A stretch of 64,000 nucleotides of DNA. It comes from Apostichopus japonicus (lineage: Eukaryota > Echinodermata > Holothuroidea > Aspidochirotida > Stichopodidae). Of the stretch, positions 1 through 10,790 are shown in pieces. The stretch lies in contig NC_092576.1 in assembly GCF_037975245.1 (NCBI RefSeq), positions 41,065,611-41,129,610 of the forward strand. The letters are read 5' to 3'. Position 1 is the first letter of the stretch. Every line of letters starts with the position of its first letter. Below the pieces are notes generated by a model that did not search any database, was not told the origin of the DNA, and saw nothing but the letters and a program-made list of their open reading frames with translations. The translations under genes and the position numbers were made by a program.

Positions 1-97
1 TAGAACTCGATTGAGGATCAAGTGCGGTGTGAATCAAACCAACGTGTTGCTACTTGTGATACCGCCTTTTACTGATTTCAAATTGCCCGCTTTCTAG

Positions 98-250
98 TAA
101 GCCCAGGCTGTGACGTAATTAACTATACTACGTTATTGTTACTAACCAACTGGATTAGCCAACCAGTGAACTGCAAAGTGACAGACAGTAAACTTTATCA
201 TTGTGATGTGACCGGAAATTTCACTTGCTTATCTGGAAATGGTATTTATA
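98..250 (+). CDS. Possible internal exon of a small Ig-family gene (remnant P1)
   Basis: An open stretch of 153 bases lies between a TTTCTAG acceptor and a strong GTAAGTGAG donor. It enters and leaves in phase 1, as most ectodomain exons in this window do. The ~51 residues are cysteine-rich, contain an N-glycosylation site (NFT) and end in a C-x-S-G-N-G-I-Y segment. I do not recognise a named domain. It may be a second-domain exon of a gene like D or E, whose 5' part would lie left of the window. The junction to the exon at 824 does not agree in phase, so an exon is missing or one boundary is wrong. Confidence 0.35.
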
Positions 251-307
251 GTAAGTGAGCAGTATACTTTTCTGTTTCGTACATATATTGCGGTGAGTAT
301 TTGCAGA

Positions 308-325
308 GAGTTGTTATAACAACTC
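308..325. repeat. Perfect palindrome GAGTTGTTATAACAACTC
   Basis: An 18 bp perfect palindrome followed by CCCTGGTATT. The hairpin at 8210-8234 has nearly the same stem and the same downstream CCTGGTATT, so both are probably ends of one dispersed element family. Confidence 0.6.
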
Positions 326-484
326 CCTGGTATTTGTGCGTTTCATCGCTTTACTTCTTCGAATATCACTTGAGGGCATATTGAGAGAAACCGGCAGAGC
401 AAAAAACGGACTGTTGAAATCTATCTCGACTAATCTATGAAAAAGGATATGGACAATGGGAATCGTAAGAGGAGCATTTAAAAC

Positions 485-517
485 GGGGGGAGGGGAGGGG
501 GAGGGAGGGGCAGGGGG
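485..517 (+). other. G-quadruplex-forming G-tract cluster
   Basis: Six runs of three or more G separated by one or two bases. This fits the standard G4 pattern many times over. A C-rich run with regular CCCA spacing follows at about 689-714. Both lie in the putative intron between the two P1 exons. Confidence 0.7.
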
Positions 518-823
518 CATGTGGTAGGAGGTTGGAGGTTGGAAAAAGTTTCGCACAAAATTTAAGCAAAAATTACTTAAATCTCAAATATGGATTTGCG
601 CCGCTATGACCGACAAAGTTTAGCCGAGGTTTTTGAAGCCTGACACTGAGTACCGATTGTTCGATATCCCAGTTCCGAGGCTTGTGTGCCCCCCCCACCC
701 ACCCACCCTGTCCCCGTTTTTAAATAAATGCCCTAAATAGCTATTCTGGACCCGACCATTTCTAAAGCCGCAAAAACGGCATCACCAAAGAACCGGCTAA
801 TTATATTTGAATTTCTATCTCAG

Positions 824-1085
824 GACTAAACTCGGAGGGGGTACATATAGTTGGATAGAAGGAGACATCCACAAATATCCAAAATATGACTCATTTGTAA
901 TATTAGATGAATTATATGACCATGCATTCTGGATCAGTTTAGGGGAAAATGTTGTATCCATGAGATGTCAATGTGTTCCTCGAGCACCTAACTTTCCAAT
1001 TAAAATTAACGGATTACATTCTATAACAAAGGCATATGCAATTAAACAGGTTCATAATAAAATTAAGAACGATTCTTTGCATTAA
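824..1085 (+). CDS. Possible terminal exon of remnant P1 (CxC-containing)
   Basis: After a pyrimidine-rich acceptor (TTTCTATCTCAG) an open frame of ~87 codons runs to TAA at 1083-1085. The segment reads IH-YPK, then about 25 residues, then V-S-M-R-C-Q-C-V-P. Gene E's last exon has the same layout: IH-DYPK, spacer, I-I-L-V-C-Q-C-I-V. I infer a common ancestral exon encoding the F-strand region of an Ig-like domain with a CxC signature. An alternative acceptor after GTTGGATAG at ~856 would give the same phase as gene E. It could be a live 3' end or a relic. Confidence 0.4.
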
Positions 1086-1447
1086 CAGTTATGTTTACCA
1101 CACATTGGGGAACCTGACGAGGGGGGGGGGGGGGAGTGGGTGGGGTGCACCACATGGTTGCATTGGGTCCCCAATATAGCGTTAAAGGAGGTCTAATTAA
1201 AGTACCCTAATTATTGTTTATGCTCATTTAAACGTCGCGGGTTCTCGGAAGCTAACTTGGCGAAAACAGCAAAGGGAAAACTTGATTGGATTTCAAGTGA
1301 CAAAAATTGTGCGATGCTATGTACTCAGTGTGAATCCTCCAAGCCATAGTTTTTTTGTTTTTTTGTTGTCTTGTCTTCGAAAAGTCTTCAACGCAAAGCG
1401 ATTCTTTTCACATATCAGTTGATGGAAACTGCAATTATTATATTATC

Positions 1448-1824
1448 CAAGGGCGTAGGAACCGGGGGGCTGGGAGGGGGGGGGGGCGCCAGCCCCCAGT
1501 GCAAAATATGGGGGGCGGAAGTATCATTCCGCCCCCCCCCCCCGCTCCGCAAGTCAGAAAACCCCTTTTTCATTTCAAATGAGAAAAATATCTCATTTGA
1601 AGCACCAAATTGCATCTAAGGCCAGGTGAAAATGCAAAATTCTTTACAAAATGGAGTGGGTGTTGAAGTGTGCTATATTGCACCAAATTGCATCTGAGGC
1701 CACCTGGAAATGCAAAAAAATTCCAAAGGGGAGGGGGACACCCCCTCCCCTTAGACCACTCCCCCAGGCCGGCCATCAGTCTTCAGCCCCCCCCCCCACT
1801 CAAAAGTACCTTCCTACGCCACTG
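1448..1824 (+). mobile_element. Non-autonomous hAT-type MITE, family 1, copy 1
   Basis: The element starts CAAGGGCGTAGGAA and ends TTCCTACGCCACTG, imperfect terminal inverted repeats of the CAGTGGCGTAG type. It is flanked by an exact 8 bp target duplication, ATATTATC (1440-1447 and 1825-1832). Eight-base duplications with such ends are typical of the hAT superfamily. Inside, the segment containing CACCAAATTGCATCT is tandemly duplicated and poly-G/C tracts are frequent. There is no transposase. A second copy lies at 16785-17134. Confidence 0.9.
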
Positions 1825-1832
1825 ATATTATC

Positions 1833-2626
1833 ATTATGTTCTACTAGTCCATAAATTTGTTAGTACAATCATGGAGGTAAAAACCTCCATCATACAATGG
1901 TACAATGTCCTTTCTACGCTTCTGTAGCTCCGTAGTTAGCATCCAACATTGATATTTCCGAATTCTACGGTCCAGCAACAATAGGCAGCTAAATTCAAAT
2001 CTGTATGGAAGCCGTGAACTGCCGCTTCTAAAACTTGTTGACGATCTCGTGAACTTATGTTAAAGTCGGAGAAAAATTAATATAGCAGTTTGTCGATCAT
2101 TTAAGCATGCTTTGACTCAGTGATCAAATAGAAGCTGGAATCTTACAATAAACAATTAAACAATGTGAAGCGTGTCACAGTGACAATAGCATTTGATATT
2201 TACATGTTATTCAGTATATCACGCCTTTTTGACAGTAATCAGAAACACATTCTTGCTATATTTTTCAGAGACCCACGAGTTATCATTTTAAAAGGTTTGA
2301 AATTCTGACACTCTTCAAAATGCGGCAGTATTTAATTTTTAATTTTATTCAGTTCCTTATGAACAGCGTAATGATATAGCTACATTCCATTTTTGACATT
2401 CAACATATTAAACATCACTTGTGTATTTAACGTTACTTGATCGAGACGTAGTTTGCAATAATTTTCAGGAAAATTCGTTTCATATATATAACTATTGGAG
2501 AATAAAACCATTACCTTGATCCGGCACATGCATATGGATTTCGCTGTGTGTACTACGTATTGTAATGTAGGCGCTCTATTTTTGCCTTTATACGGCACTT
2601 ATGTATGTTTATTTACTATTTATTTA

Positions 2627-2630
<4 letters not shown>
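1833..2630. other. Intergenic, no gene seen
   Basis: AT-rich sequence without splice-bounded open frames that I can support. A short hairpin, ATGGAGGT-aaaa-ACCTCCAT, sits at 1871-1890. Confidence 0.6.
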
Positions 2631-2713
<83 letters not shown>

Positions 2714-2831
2714 ATCGTAATGAGTTTGTAAATTAAGAACAGTGAAACAAACTTTCAGCCTCCACCAGGATTCGAGCCACGGGCCTCCCGCTCTGTACGC
2801 GGACACCCTAACCACTAGGCTATATGGACGC
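2631..2831 (-). mobile_element. tRNA-derived SINE with (TA)n tail
   Basis: Read on the minus strand, the head begins GCGTCCATATAGCC. It carries a box A-like TAGCCTAGTGGTTAGGGTG and a box B GGCTCGAATCC at tRNA spacing, between about 2831 and 2757. A short unrelated body follows, then a ~75 bp (TA)n tract at 2631-2709. Head, body and 3' microsatellite is the usual SINE layout. It is not a functional tRNA: the acceptor stem does not close. Confidence 0.75.
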
Positions 2832-3180
2832 TGATTGTATGTCCAGAGGTTCGAAACCGGTAAGGAAGGTCTATATGTTTGGGACTTGCTATTCTGTTTA
2901 TTTAAGACTTGCATGTGTCTCAAGCATGAATGTATTACGGTACCCTCACAGGATAATACTTCCGTGTCTCAGGTATGCATTTCTTTAATGGAATTATATA
3001 ACAGACACAGGACAATCTTAGCTATTATATATTTGCATATACGTGCGTGATTTTTACAAACACCACACGTGAATATGCCAATTTTTTGGCATAATGCTTA
3101 TTTTCTCAAGCGATATAAATTATTTTCGACATTTCCGTAAAAACTAAACAGTAATGAACGTCGTTTACGTATTATACACA

Positions 3181-3345
3181 GGGACGTAGCTAAGGCCTGA
3201 TGATTGAGAGTGGGTAGGGGGGGGGGGGAGAGATGTAGTGGCTGAAATTCCAACTGGATGGGATTTGGAGCCAGAAAATTCCGACTGCTGCCTTGTAACC
3301 CGCAGCCCCCCCCCCCCCACACACACCCTACTCGTTAACGATACA
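3181..3345 (+). repeat. Dispersed repeat, family 2, copy 1
   Basis: The segment GACGTAGCTAAGGCCTG through TTCCGACTGCTGCCTTGTA and on to CTCGTTAACGATAC recurs almost unchanged at 57418-57540. The left edge CAGGGACGTAGC looks like a hAT-type end, but I see no matching right end or target duplication. Confidence 0.7.
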
Positions 3346-3709
3346 GTCAGTGTCAGTCAGTCAGACACTCCATCTTTCGCGACTGCACTTTTGTTTTTTT
3401 CGGTACATTTGTACCACTGGCCCTCACTTCACAAATTTATTAATCACTCTGGTAATTAGCGAGTAAGCAATGAGTATAAGTTATCTACTTGATAGGCTAC
3501 ATAGACTACCAACTAAAAAAGCTATGTTAATGTAACAAAGAGGAAAACTTTTCTTTTTCAACAAATTATATTCGACGACATAGTGAACTACCCCAAAATA
3601 CAGTGCTTTTTCCTAGCGCGCTTAATATTATTTTCTTGGGGGGGGGGGGGCTATTTACCACTCACATGAAAAAAATTAAATTCTTCACTTCATTCCAACT
3701 GAGCATTGG

Positions 3710-4030
3710 GAATGAAGTGAACAGTTAAACATTTTGCAGAAAAATGTTGAGTTGACGAGATGCGATAAGTTGCCAATTAAACATTTCGCAGAAAATTGTA
3801 CAATTGCTCAATTGGGATGAAGTGAACAATTGAACATTTTGCCAAAAACATGTCCAATTAACGAGATAAGATAAGTTGTCAATTGAACATTTTGCAGAAA
3901 AGTTTTCAATTGCTCAGATGGAATGAAGTGAACAAGTGAACAATTTGCAGCAAAATGTCCAATACACGAGATATGATAAGTTGTCAATTAAACACTTTTC
4001 AAAAATTGTTCAATTGCTCAGTTTAAGCAA
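3710..4030 (+). repeat. Tandem repeat, period ~106 bp, three copies
   Basis: The phrase GAATGAAGTGAAC...ACATTTTGCAG recurs near 3710, 3816 and 3921, each time followed by an ACGAGAT-GATAAGTTG block. Copies are diverged and AT-rich, with no coding content. Confidence 0.8.
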
Positions 4031-4687
4031 CTAAGCAATCCAACATTTTTCTGTTTTTTTTTTTGGATAAGATTTTATCTTGTTATTTTAACAATTTACT
4101 GAAAAATTTCACTTTATGGGCAAAGTTTTTCTTATGTTGATGGCCATTTTAAGCTTCCGTAGAATAGCATTGAGCGTTTTTATTGTATACGTTGTACAGT
4201 AGTTTATTAGGCATTTTTTTTAGAGTATTCAAAATCACACGAAGTTTTGTATGGTGGAGTATAAGAACCGCGAGATACAATTTCTTAATATGACAAGGAA
4301 AACGTGGTAAATATGACTGATTAAAGGTCAAGTGTGACCGAAAATTGTAGGTCACTCACAAATAGCAAGAATTTATGAAAAATAGAGTGCGACAGTCGGA
4401 AAAATTAGAGTGCCACAGTCGGAAATTCCGTACTCATAAGCGTACGTATACAATTTTAATCTAAGGCTGATGGGTACAGTTTCTTCCTCGTTATAATCCC
4501 TCACTATAATTTTCAGTTGATATATGTCATCAACATATTATGTTAAATTAAAAGTAAGTATAGGTATCATCAACCTATATATGAAATTGATCGCAGAGTC
4601 AATCAGGCGTAATAGATTTAGGGAGGGGAAAATTGATTGTGGGGTGAGGGGCTTCGAGTTCAAATACGTATACTCATCAAAAGTAGT
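4031..4687. other. Intergenic, no gene seen
   Basis: AT-rich sequence with poly-T tracts. Open frames here are short, lack splice signals and resemble nothing I recognise. Confidence 0.5.
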
Positions 4688-5150
4688 CTGTAATGGCCCC
4701 AAATTACGGCATGCTGTAATTGCTGGAAGTTTTCAAAAAAGTCCTTTCCTGAAGGTCTTCACTCTCCATATTGTTCGCTGACATTATAAACACACACAAC
4801 AAGATGACTAAATTTCCCAGTTAGGTAAATTTCCTCCAAGGTGGTTAATAAAACAGTTTAAGAATTTTAACATAAGGTGACCATATTTTTATATGTAGCA
4901 TATATGGGACCAATAAATCATACTTAGTATGATAGTAATATTTAGTAGTGTAGGGTCTACTCGTTTGTATTGGGCTTTAACCTAGTGAAGTTGCATATAA
5001 CAAGGTTTGAACCTAACTGGAGACCAAAACTTCCCGGTACGTAACACCTTCGAAAAATAAATGAAGAGGCGCGGGAGGGGGGGGGGGGGGTCGGGGGTCG
5101 GACAGAGGATTCAAGAAATTATGTAATATATTGGCTTCTTTAATAGTGCA
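4688..5150 (+). mobile_element. Left part of a long-TIR MITE-like element (copy 1)
   Basis: This stretch is a direct copy of 6854-7300: CTGTAAT-GGCC, AAGTTTTCAAAAAA, AGGTCTTC-CTCTCCA, AAGATGACT, then TTGCATATAACAAGGTTTGAACC. Its first ~250 bases also match, in reverse complement, 7506-7719 and 9075-9281. It leads directly into the tandem array at 5150, whose units derive from the interior of the same element. Confidence 0.7.
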
Positions 5151-6765
5151 GTTCCACCGGGGTCTACTCGTTTGTATTGGGTTTTAATTCCTTCTAAATT
5201 GCTTAATTTTCAAACATGTTCTGTGAAGACTTCTATATTTCAGTCATACTTTCCCAAGCGTGGGCACAATTCCCCTAAGCGTGGGCACAATAAAGTTACT
5301 GTCACACATGCATGTTAACCAATATGTATACGGGTATATATGTATATGTGTCAGGGGGGGGGGGTCGGGTGTCGGAAAGAGGATTCTAACATAAAGGCTT
5401 CTTTAATAGTGCAAAGCGTGGGCACAATAAAGTTACTGTCACACATGCATGTTAACCAATATGTATATGTGTATATATGTATATGTGTCGGGGGGGGGGG
5501 GGTGGTCGGGTGTCGGAAAGAGGATTCAAGAAAGTATGTAATATATAGGCTTCTTTAATAGTGCAGTTCCTAAAGGGTCTACTCGTTTGTATTGGGTTTT
5601 AATTCCTTCTAAATTGCTTAATTTTCAAACGGTTTCTGTGAAGACTACTATATTTCAGTCATACTTTCCCAAGCGTGGGCACAATTCCCCTAAGCGTGGG
5701 CACAATAAAGTTACTGTCACACATGCATGTTAACAATATGTATATGTGTATATATGTATATGTGTCGGGGGGGGGGGGTCGGGGGTCGGAAAGAGGATTC
5801 AAGAAAGTATGTAATATATATACTATATGTACTATATTTCAGTCATACTTTCCCAAGCGTGGGCACAATTCTCCTAAGCGTGGGCACAATAAAGTTACTG
5901 TCACACATGCATGTTAACCAATATGTATATGTGTATATATGTATATGTGTCGGGGGGGGGGGGGTCGGGTGTCGGAAAGAGGATTCAAGAAAGTATATAA
6001 TATACAGGCTTCTATAATAGTGCAGTTCCTAAAGGGTCTACTCGTTTGTATTGGGTTTTAATTCCTTCTAAATTGCTTAATTTTCAAAGGGTTTCTGTGA
6101 AGACTACTATATTTCAGTCATACTTTCCCAAGCGTGGGCACAATTCCCCTAAGCGTGGGCACAATAAAGTTACTGTCACACATGCATGTTAACCAATATG
6201 TATATGGGTATATATGTATATGTGTCAGGGGGGGGGGGTCGGGTGTCGGAAAGAGGATACTAACATAAAGGCTTCTTTAATAGTGCAAAGCGTGGGCACA
6301 ATAAAGTTACTGTCACACATGCATGTTAACCAATATGTATATGTGTATATATGTATATGTGTCGGGGGGGGGGGGGATGTCGGGTGTCGGAAAGAGGATT
6401 CAAGAAAGTATGTAATATATTGGCTTCTTTAATAGTGCAGTTCCTAAAGGGTCTACTCGTTTGTATTGGGTTTTAATTCCTTCTAAATTGCTTAATTTTC
6501 AAACGGTTTCTGTGAAGACTACTATATTTCAGTCATACTTTCCCAAGCGTGGGCACAATTCTCCTAAGCGTGGGCACAATAAAGTTACTGTCACACATGC
6601 ATGTTAACCAATATGTATATGGGTATATATTATGTATATGTGTCGGGGGGGGGGGTCGGGTGTCGGAAAGAGGATTCTAACATAAAGGCTTCTTTAATAG
6701 TGCAAAGCGTGTGCACAATAAAGTTACTGTCACGCATGCATGTTAACCAATATGTATATGTGTAG
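5150..6765 (+). repeat. Higher-order tandem array built from the MITE interior
   Basis: The phrase GCGTGGGCACAATAAAG recurs eight times, near 5279, 5416, 5694, 5878, 6152, 6289, 6568 and 6705. Spacings alternate between about 137 and 278 bases, with one of 184. Each unit contains TGTCACACATGCATGTTAACC, a TGTATATG microsatellite, a poly-G tract followed by TCGG, and AGAGGATTC. Long units add GGTCTACTCGTTTGTATTGGG and ACTTTCCCAAGCGTGGG. The same landmarks occur once, diverged, in the single element at 6854-7719. Open frames inside the array are periodic artefacts. Confidence 0.85.
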
Positions 6766-6853
6766 TGTATGCGGCTGCGTACATTATACATATGTTGTCT
6801 ATGTATATATGTTAATCGTACATTATGTCTCTATCTGAGACTGTATCTGTGGA

Positions 6854-7719
6854 CTGTATTGGCCGCAAATTAAGCAACTTGCAATAATTGCTAGGAATGT
6901 TCAAAAAAATACTTTCCTTGGAGGTCTTCGCTCTCCAAATTGTTCTCAAACATTCTTAATGAACACAAAAGATGACTGAATGTCTAGTGAGGTAATTTTT
7001 CTTCCAAGGAGGTAATATAACCGTTTAAGAATATTGACCAGGGGTGAGGTGACCATTTTTGAATATATGGCATATATGGGCCAATACAGCATACTTTAAT
7101 CCTTCTACATAACCTATATTAGTTGCATATAACAAGTTTGAACCTAACTGGACACCCAAACTTCTCCCGTAGCAACGTAAACACCTTAGAAAATTAAACA
7201 GGTGAGGGGGGGGGGGTCGGAGTGTTTGAAAGAGAATATAAGAAAGTATATGATGTATAGGCTTTTGTATCACTTGCATTTTTTTCATGGGGCCTTCTCG
7301 TTTGTACATGGTGTAATGCCTTCAATATTGTTAAATTTAAGAACAGGTTTTATGACAACTAGCCAAATATATTTCAATCATACTTTCCTCGTAAAACGTG
7401 TTTGGTAAAGTATGTTCTTTACTTTGAATCTTTTACTTGCAATTGTTTAGATTTTACACCCCAATACAAAACCAGTATATCCCGCTCCAAAGGTTTGCTG
7501 TTTTGGCCCCTAATATGCCAGGTATTCAAATATGGTCACCTTTGATACAAAAAAAAAATTGTATTTGTATTACCACCCTTGAGGAAATTAACATTCAGTC
7601 ATTTTATGTCTTTAATTTAGAAAGTATGAGAACAATTTGGAAAGTAAAGACCTCCTGGAAGGTAATTTTTGTAAACTTCTGGCAGTTATATATAGCGTGC
7701 TATAATTTGTGGCATATGC
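6854..7719 (+). mobile_element. Complete MITE-like element with ~210 bp inverted ends (copy 2)
   Basis: The left end (6854-7080) is repeated in reverse complement at 7506-7719. Shared landmarks include the AATTGCTAG region, GGAGGTCTTC-CTCTCCAAATTGTTCTCA, AAATGACTGAATGT and GGTGACCAT-TTTGAATA. The ~430 base centre has a poly-G tract and the GCTTTTGTATCAC...CCTTCTCGTTTGTA segment, which corresponds to the array unit. No transposase is encoded. The 139-codon frame at 7437-7856 is just the read-through of the right arm. Confidence 0.75.
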
Positions 7720-8209
7720 AGACTACCTTTCATCCATTTAGCCACCGACAAATTGCTCAACGGGCAAGTATTAGCTTTGAAGTTATGTTTTCAGGATCAC
7801 CGCCCTATAAGTGTGTTATACATGTGCACATAATGGTAGCAGTGTTATACATATGAGCTGTTAATGTTACCCTAAAACTGTGGATTTCTAGGCATTAACC
7901 CATCATTTCATGCTCACGACCCGAACTATAGCCAGATTGTTTAACAGGTGAGTTACAACTCCCTGATTTAACTAGTAATTAGCTAGGAAGCACATTAACG
8001 CAGGAGGATCGCCATCCTTTTGGAAAATTTCCAGTTCATATACTCCCTTAATGGGGTATAAGAGAATGTATAGCAAACGCTGATACGTGTGCGAAAATTA
8101 TCAAAGGAGAAAACAACCTCCCCGTGTGAAAAGAAAACAAAGAACAATAAGAAAGCAGACGCTAATTCAGTAAGAGTATACTATTACTTTCAAACGTATA
8201 TAGTATCAG

Positions 8210-8234
8210 CAGGGAGTTGTTATGCAACTCCCTG
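8210..8234. repeat. Hairpin CAGGGAGTTG-ttatg-CAACTCCCTG
   Basis: A perfect 10 bp stem with a 5 base loop, followed by GTATTAG. It is the second member of the hairpin type at 308-325. Confidence 0.7.
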
Positions 8235-8382
8235 GTATTAGTCAGCCATACATTTCGTACGCTATTCGCGGTCGCATTATTAACCCTACTGTTGTCATGT
8301 TAGCAGCTTCGACCGCGTTTGAAAACAAGCGCGTTTTTTCATGCTGGTTTTGCTGTCGTTTGATTGGAGGATGAACAGCGAC

Positions 8383-8418
8383 TGATCAGGGAGGTCTAAA
8401 ATATCACCTCCCTGATCA
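8383..8418. repeat. Hairpin with 13 bp perfect stem
   Basis: TGATCAGGGAGGT and its exact complement ACCTCCCTGATCA are separated by ten bases. It lies ~150 bases after the related AGGGAGTTG hairpin, and the pair may delimit one small element. Confidence 0.7.
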
Positions 8419-8918
8419 ACAGATGAGGGTTGTTCATTGCGGTTTCACAAATTCTCTACAATAAACCAATTTGATGCACTGTTCTGTTTGATACAGTATA
8501 AGGCAGGCCGTATCGTGTATTTTCATTGTTGTATCTGCATATGCATCAAGAAGCAGATAAACCAAACACGTACCATACTAATCGGACATAAATAATAATA
8601 ATAAATAATAAAAAACGTCAGGCCAACTTACTTTAACACATAAATAATTATACATAAAAAAGTTAGACAGACAGATGAGGAGACCCGTGTATGTGTCTTT
8701 TCATCTGTTTTCTCATGATTCCAGCGCTAGTGATTAGAATATCGATCAGCCATGCCAAAGCGCCAAACTTAATTCTTTGTGAGGGCGAGCTGTTTGTTGA
8801 GGTATTATGATCGAGGGCCCGCAACGTGAATTACGTAACTTACCAAAATGAGCAACCACGAGGAAATTTGCTGATACTCTCATAGAATTAGCTTGAGGAG
8901 TTTTGTTGGTTTGACGGC

Positions 8919-8969
<51 letters not shown>

Positions 8970-9074
8970 ACTGAACAAAGTATGAGAAATACATTGTGAG
9001 GTACATATGGTTGTATGTATGTGCAAGCCATGCACATTCACGTTGAAAGATATATGCTGTATTAGAACAATGTC

Positions 9075-9281
9075 AGATATTCAAATATGGTCATCTTTGG
9101 TCAAATCCTTTAACTTTTTTATATTACCACGTGCACGTGCACCCTGAAGGAAATTTACCTCACTGGACATTCAGTCATCTTGTATGTCCATTTACTAGAA
9201 TTTCAAGAGAACATTTTGGAAGAGTTAAAACCTCTCTTTTTGAAAACTTCTAGCAAGTACTTTAGCATGCTATAATTACAG
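9075..9281 (-). mobile_element. Solo arm of the long-TIR MITE (copy 3)
   Basis: Reverse complement of the 4688 and 6854 arms: ATTCAAATATGGTCATCTTT, ACATTCAGTCATCTTG, GAAAACTTCTAGCAAG, GCATGCTATAATTACAG. It may be the displaced right end of copy 1, or an independent fragment. Confidence 0.65.
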
Positions 9282-9339
9282 ACGAACATATAATGAACCG
9301 AATAGGCAGATGATTGTCTCGGTAAAAATTACCCCTGGG

Positions 9340-10290
9340 TATAAATTAAATGTGACGTATATGGGCGTTGTAATCATACCGTAATCACGTTCTGTGTATT
9401 TTTTGAAATTTCCGACGCTTAAGTTAATATTAATCATCTCTTAAATTCCGAATTTTTATTGAGTCAACGTAAGCGAAGTTTATGTAATCATGCTGTACTG
9501 ACACTCGTGGTATGTGTATGCTCTGCGCTCGACGCGTAAGTGAATCGTAATCTTCCCGTAAATTCCAAATTCAGTGGAGAATACATTCAACGTAAACGCA
9601 ATGCGTAAGTTGGTGTAATCATGCTGTAATCCCGTGGTGTGCATGCTTCGGAATTTCCGACGTGAATATCCTAAACATGCCGTACTGTGCCTGTTTCAGG
9701 TGAACGAAAATAACTTAAACTTGACGTTTAAGGATTTCGTAATCAATACGTAAACGCTGAAATGGACGTATTTGGGTATTTGTAAGTTAATTGTAAATAT
9801 ACAGTACATTTTTAACTGCACTCGTTTCAGCCAACGTAAATGTTGAAATTTTGTTCATGAGATGCAGTCACAGGGTAATATCATTATCGGAAAGATTGAC
9901 ATGAGAATTGTGTCCAGTGTTTTATTTCATGGAACAATCACCGTTAACGTCATGCTTAAGTTTGGCGTAAGTTTGTTGTAAACGCGTTGTGTCTATGCTC
10001 CGAGTTTCCGATGTGTAAGATAATCGTAATCCTGTCGTAAATTTCTTCGTGGCGAGATTAAGGTCAACGTAAACGTGGAGAAGAAATAAGTTTTAATAAA
10101 TACGAAAGTAATTATTAACTTCCGATATGTAAGTTGTCATAAACGTAACGGAAATCTGTTGTTCCGTGTTTACAATGTTTACGGATGCGTAATCACATCG
10201 TAAACGAAATGTACGGGTTTCCGATGTTTAAGGTGACCGTAAGCAAGACGTAAACATCCAAGGACTGTGCTTACGATAACTTAAATGCGT
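9340..10290. repeat. Decayed tandem repeat, period ~120 bp, rich in CGTAA words
   Basis: The phrase TTCCGACG-TAAG...ATCGTAATC...CGTAAATTCC...TCAACGTAAACG...GTAATCATGCTGTA recurs with heavy divergence. Comparable points lie near 9415, 9520, 9650, 10005 and 10225. CGTAAG, CGTAATC and ACGTAAAC are far more frequent here than elsewhere in the window. Almost no open frame survives. Confidence 0.65.
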
Positions 10291-10475
10291 GTCTTTTTCC
10301 CGTGATTTAAAAAAAAGCGCAACAGATGTTTCCGAAATCATGCGGAAAACCGTTATGTAGAACAATATCAATTTTTAGAGACATTTATTCCTCATACAGT
10401 GTCGTATATAGCTTCACCATAGAAAGGGTGGGCTGTTGAATTAGAACACACCTACTCAAAACTATGACTTTCTGG

Positions 10476-10790
10476 CAGGCGCGTAGCGAGGAATTTGCTA
10501 AGGGAGGGGCGAACCTGTAGGCAAACTATTAGAGCAGTAGATTCTGCACCGGAAACTATCTAAGCGTAGCGCCACCATGAGTTGGCGCGAAGCGTAGAAG
10601 AACATTTTGGCCGAAAATGCCTCCCAGATCGCTGGAAATAGCACTTCCCAGGCCTTGTAAGGTGCATCTAAGCATTTTCTATTTTGAAATTACTATCGAT
10701 ATCATTAAAACATACGAACAAATTTGTTCAAGGGGGGGGGGGGGTCGGTTGCCCCTTTGCCCCCCTTTCGCTACGCGAGCGCCTTTTCAG
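10476..10790 (+). mobile_element. hAT-like degenerate element, family 3, copy 1
   Basis: It starts CAGGCGCGTAGCGAGG and closes near CGCTACGCGAGCGCC, a partial inverted match. Internal landmarks (AAGGGAGGGGCGAA; GGCGCGAAGCGTA; CTCCCAGAT; CACTTCCCAGG-CTTGT) recur in the same order at 49205. The right boundary and target duplication are unclear. Confidence 0.55.

Larger units (their letters stand above)
7720..9074. other. Intergenic, with hairpins and a (TA)n tract
   Basis: No gene seen. It contains the two hairpins at 8210 and 8383 and a (TA)n tract of about 45 bp at 8921-8965. Confidence 0.6.

Noticed and set aside
2757-2831. Possible functional tRNA gene (minus strand)
   Set aside because: Boxes A and B are present but the acceptor stem does not pair; it is the SINE head.
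2495-2923. Frames with long Tyr-Ile runs on both strands
   Set aside because: Translations of the (TA)n microsatellite and SINE.
5340-6432. Series of similar ~70-96 codon frames ending RKYVIYRLL
   Set aside because: These are periodic translations of the tandem array; poly-G length changes shift the frame from unit to unit.
5150-6765. Regularly spaced repeats considered as a CRISPR-like array
   Set aside because: Units are 137-278 bases and spacers are themselves repeated. The context is an animal-type genome, so this is a satellite.
7437-7856. 139-codon open frame on the plus strand
   Set aside because: It reads through the right inverted arm of the MITE at 6854-7719. The same sequence occurs in other arms without a conserved frame.
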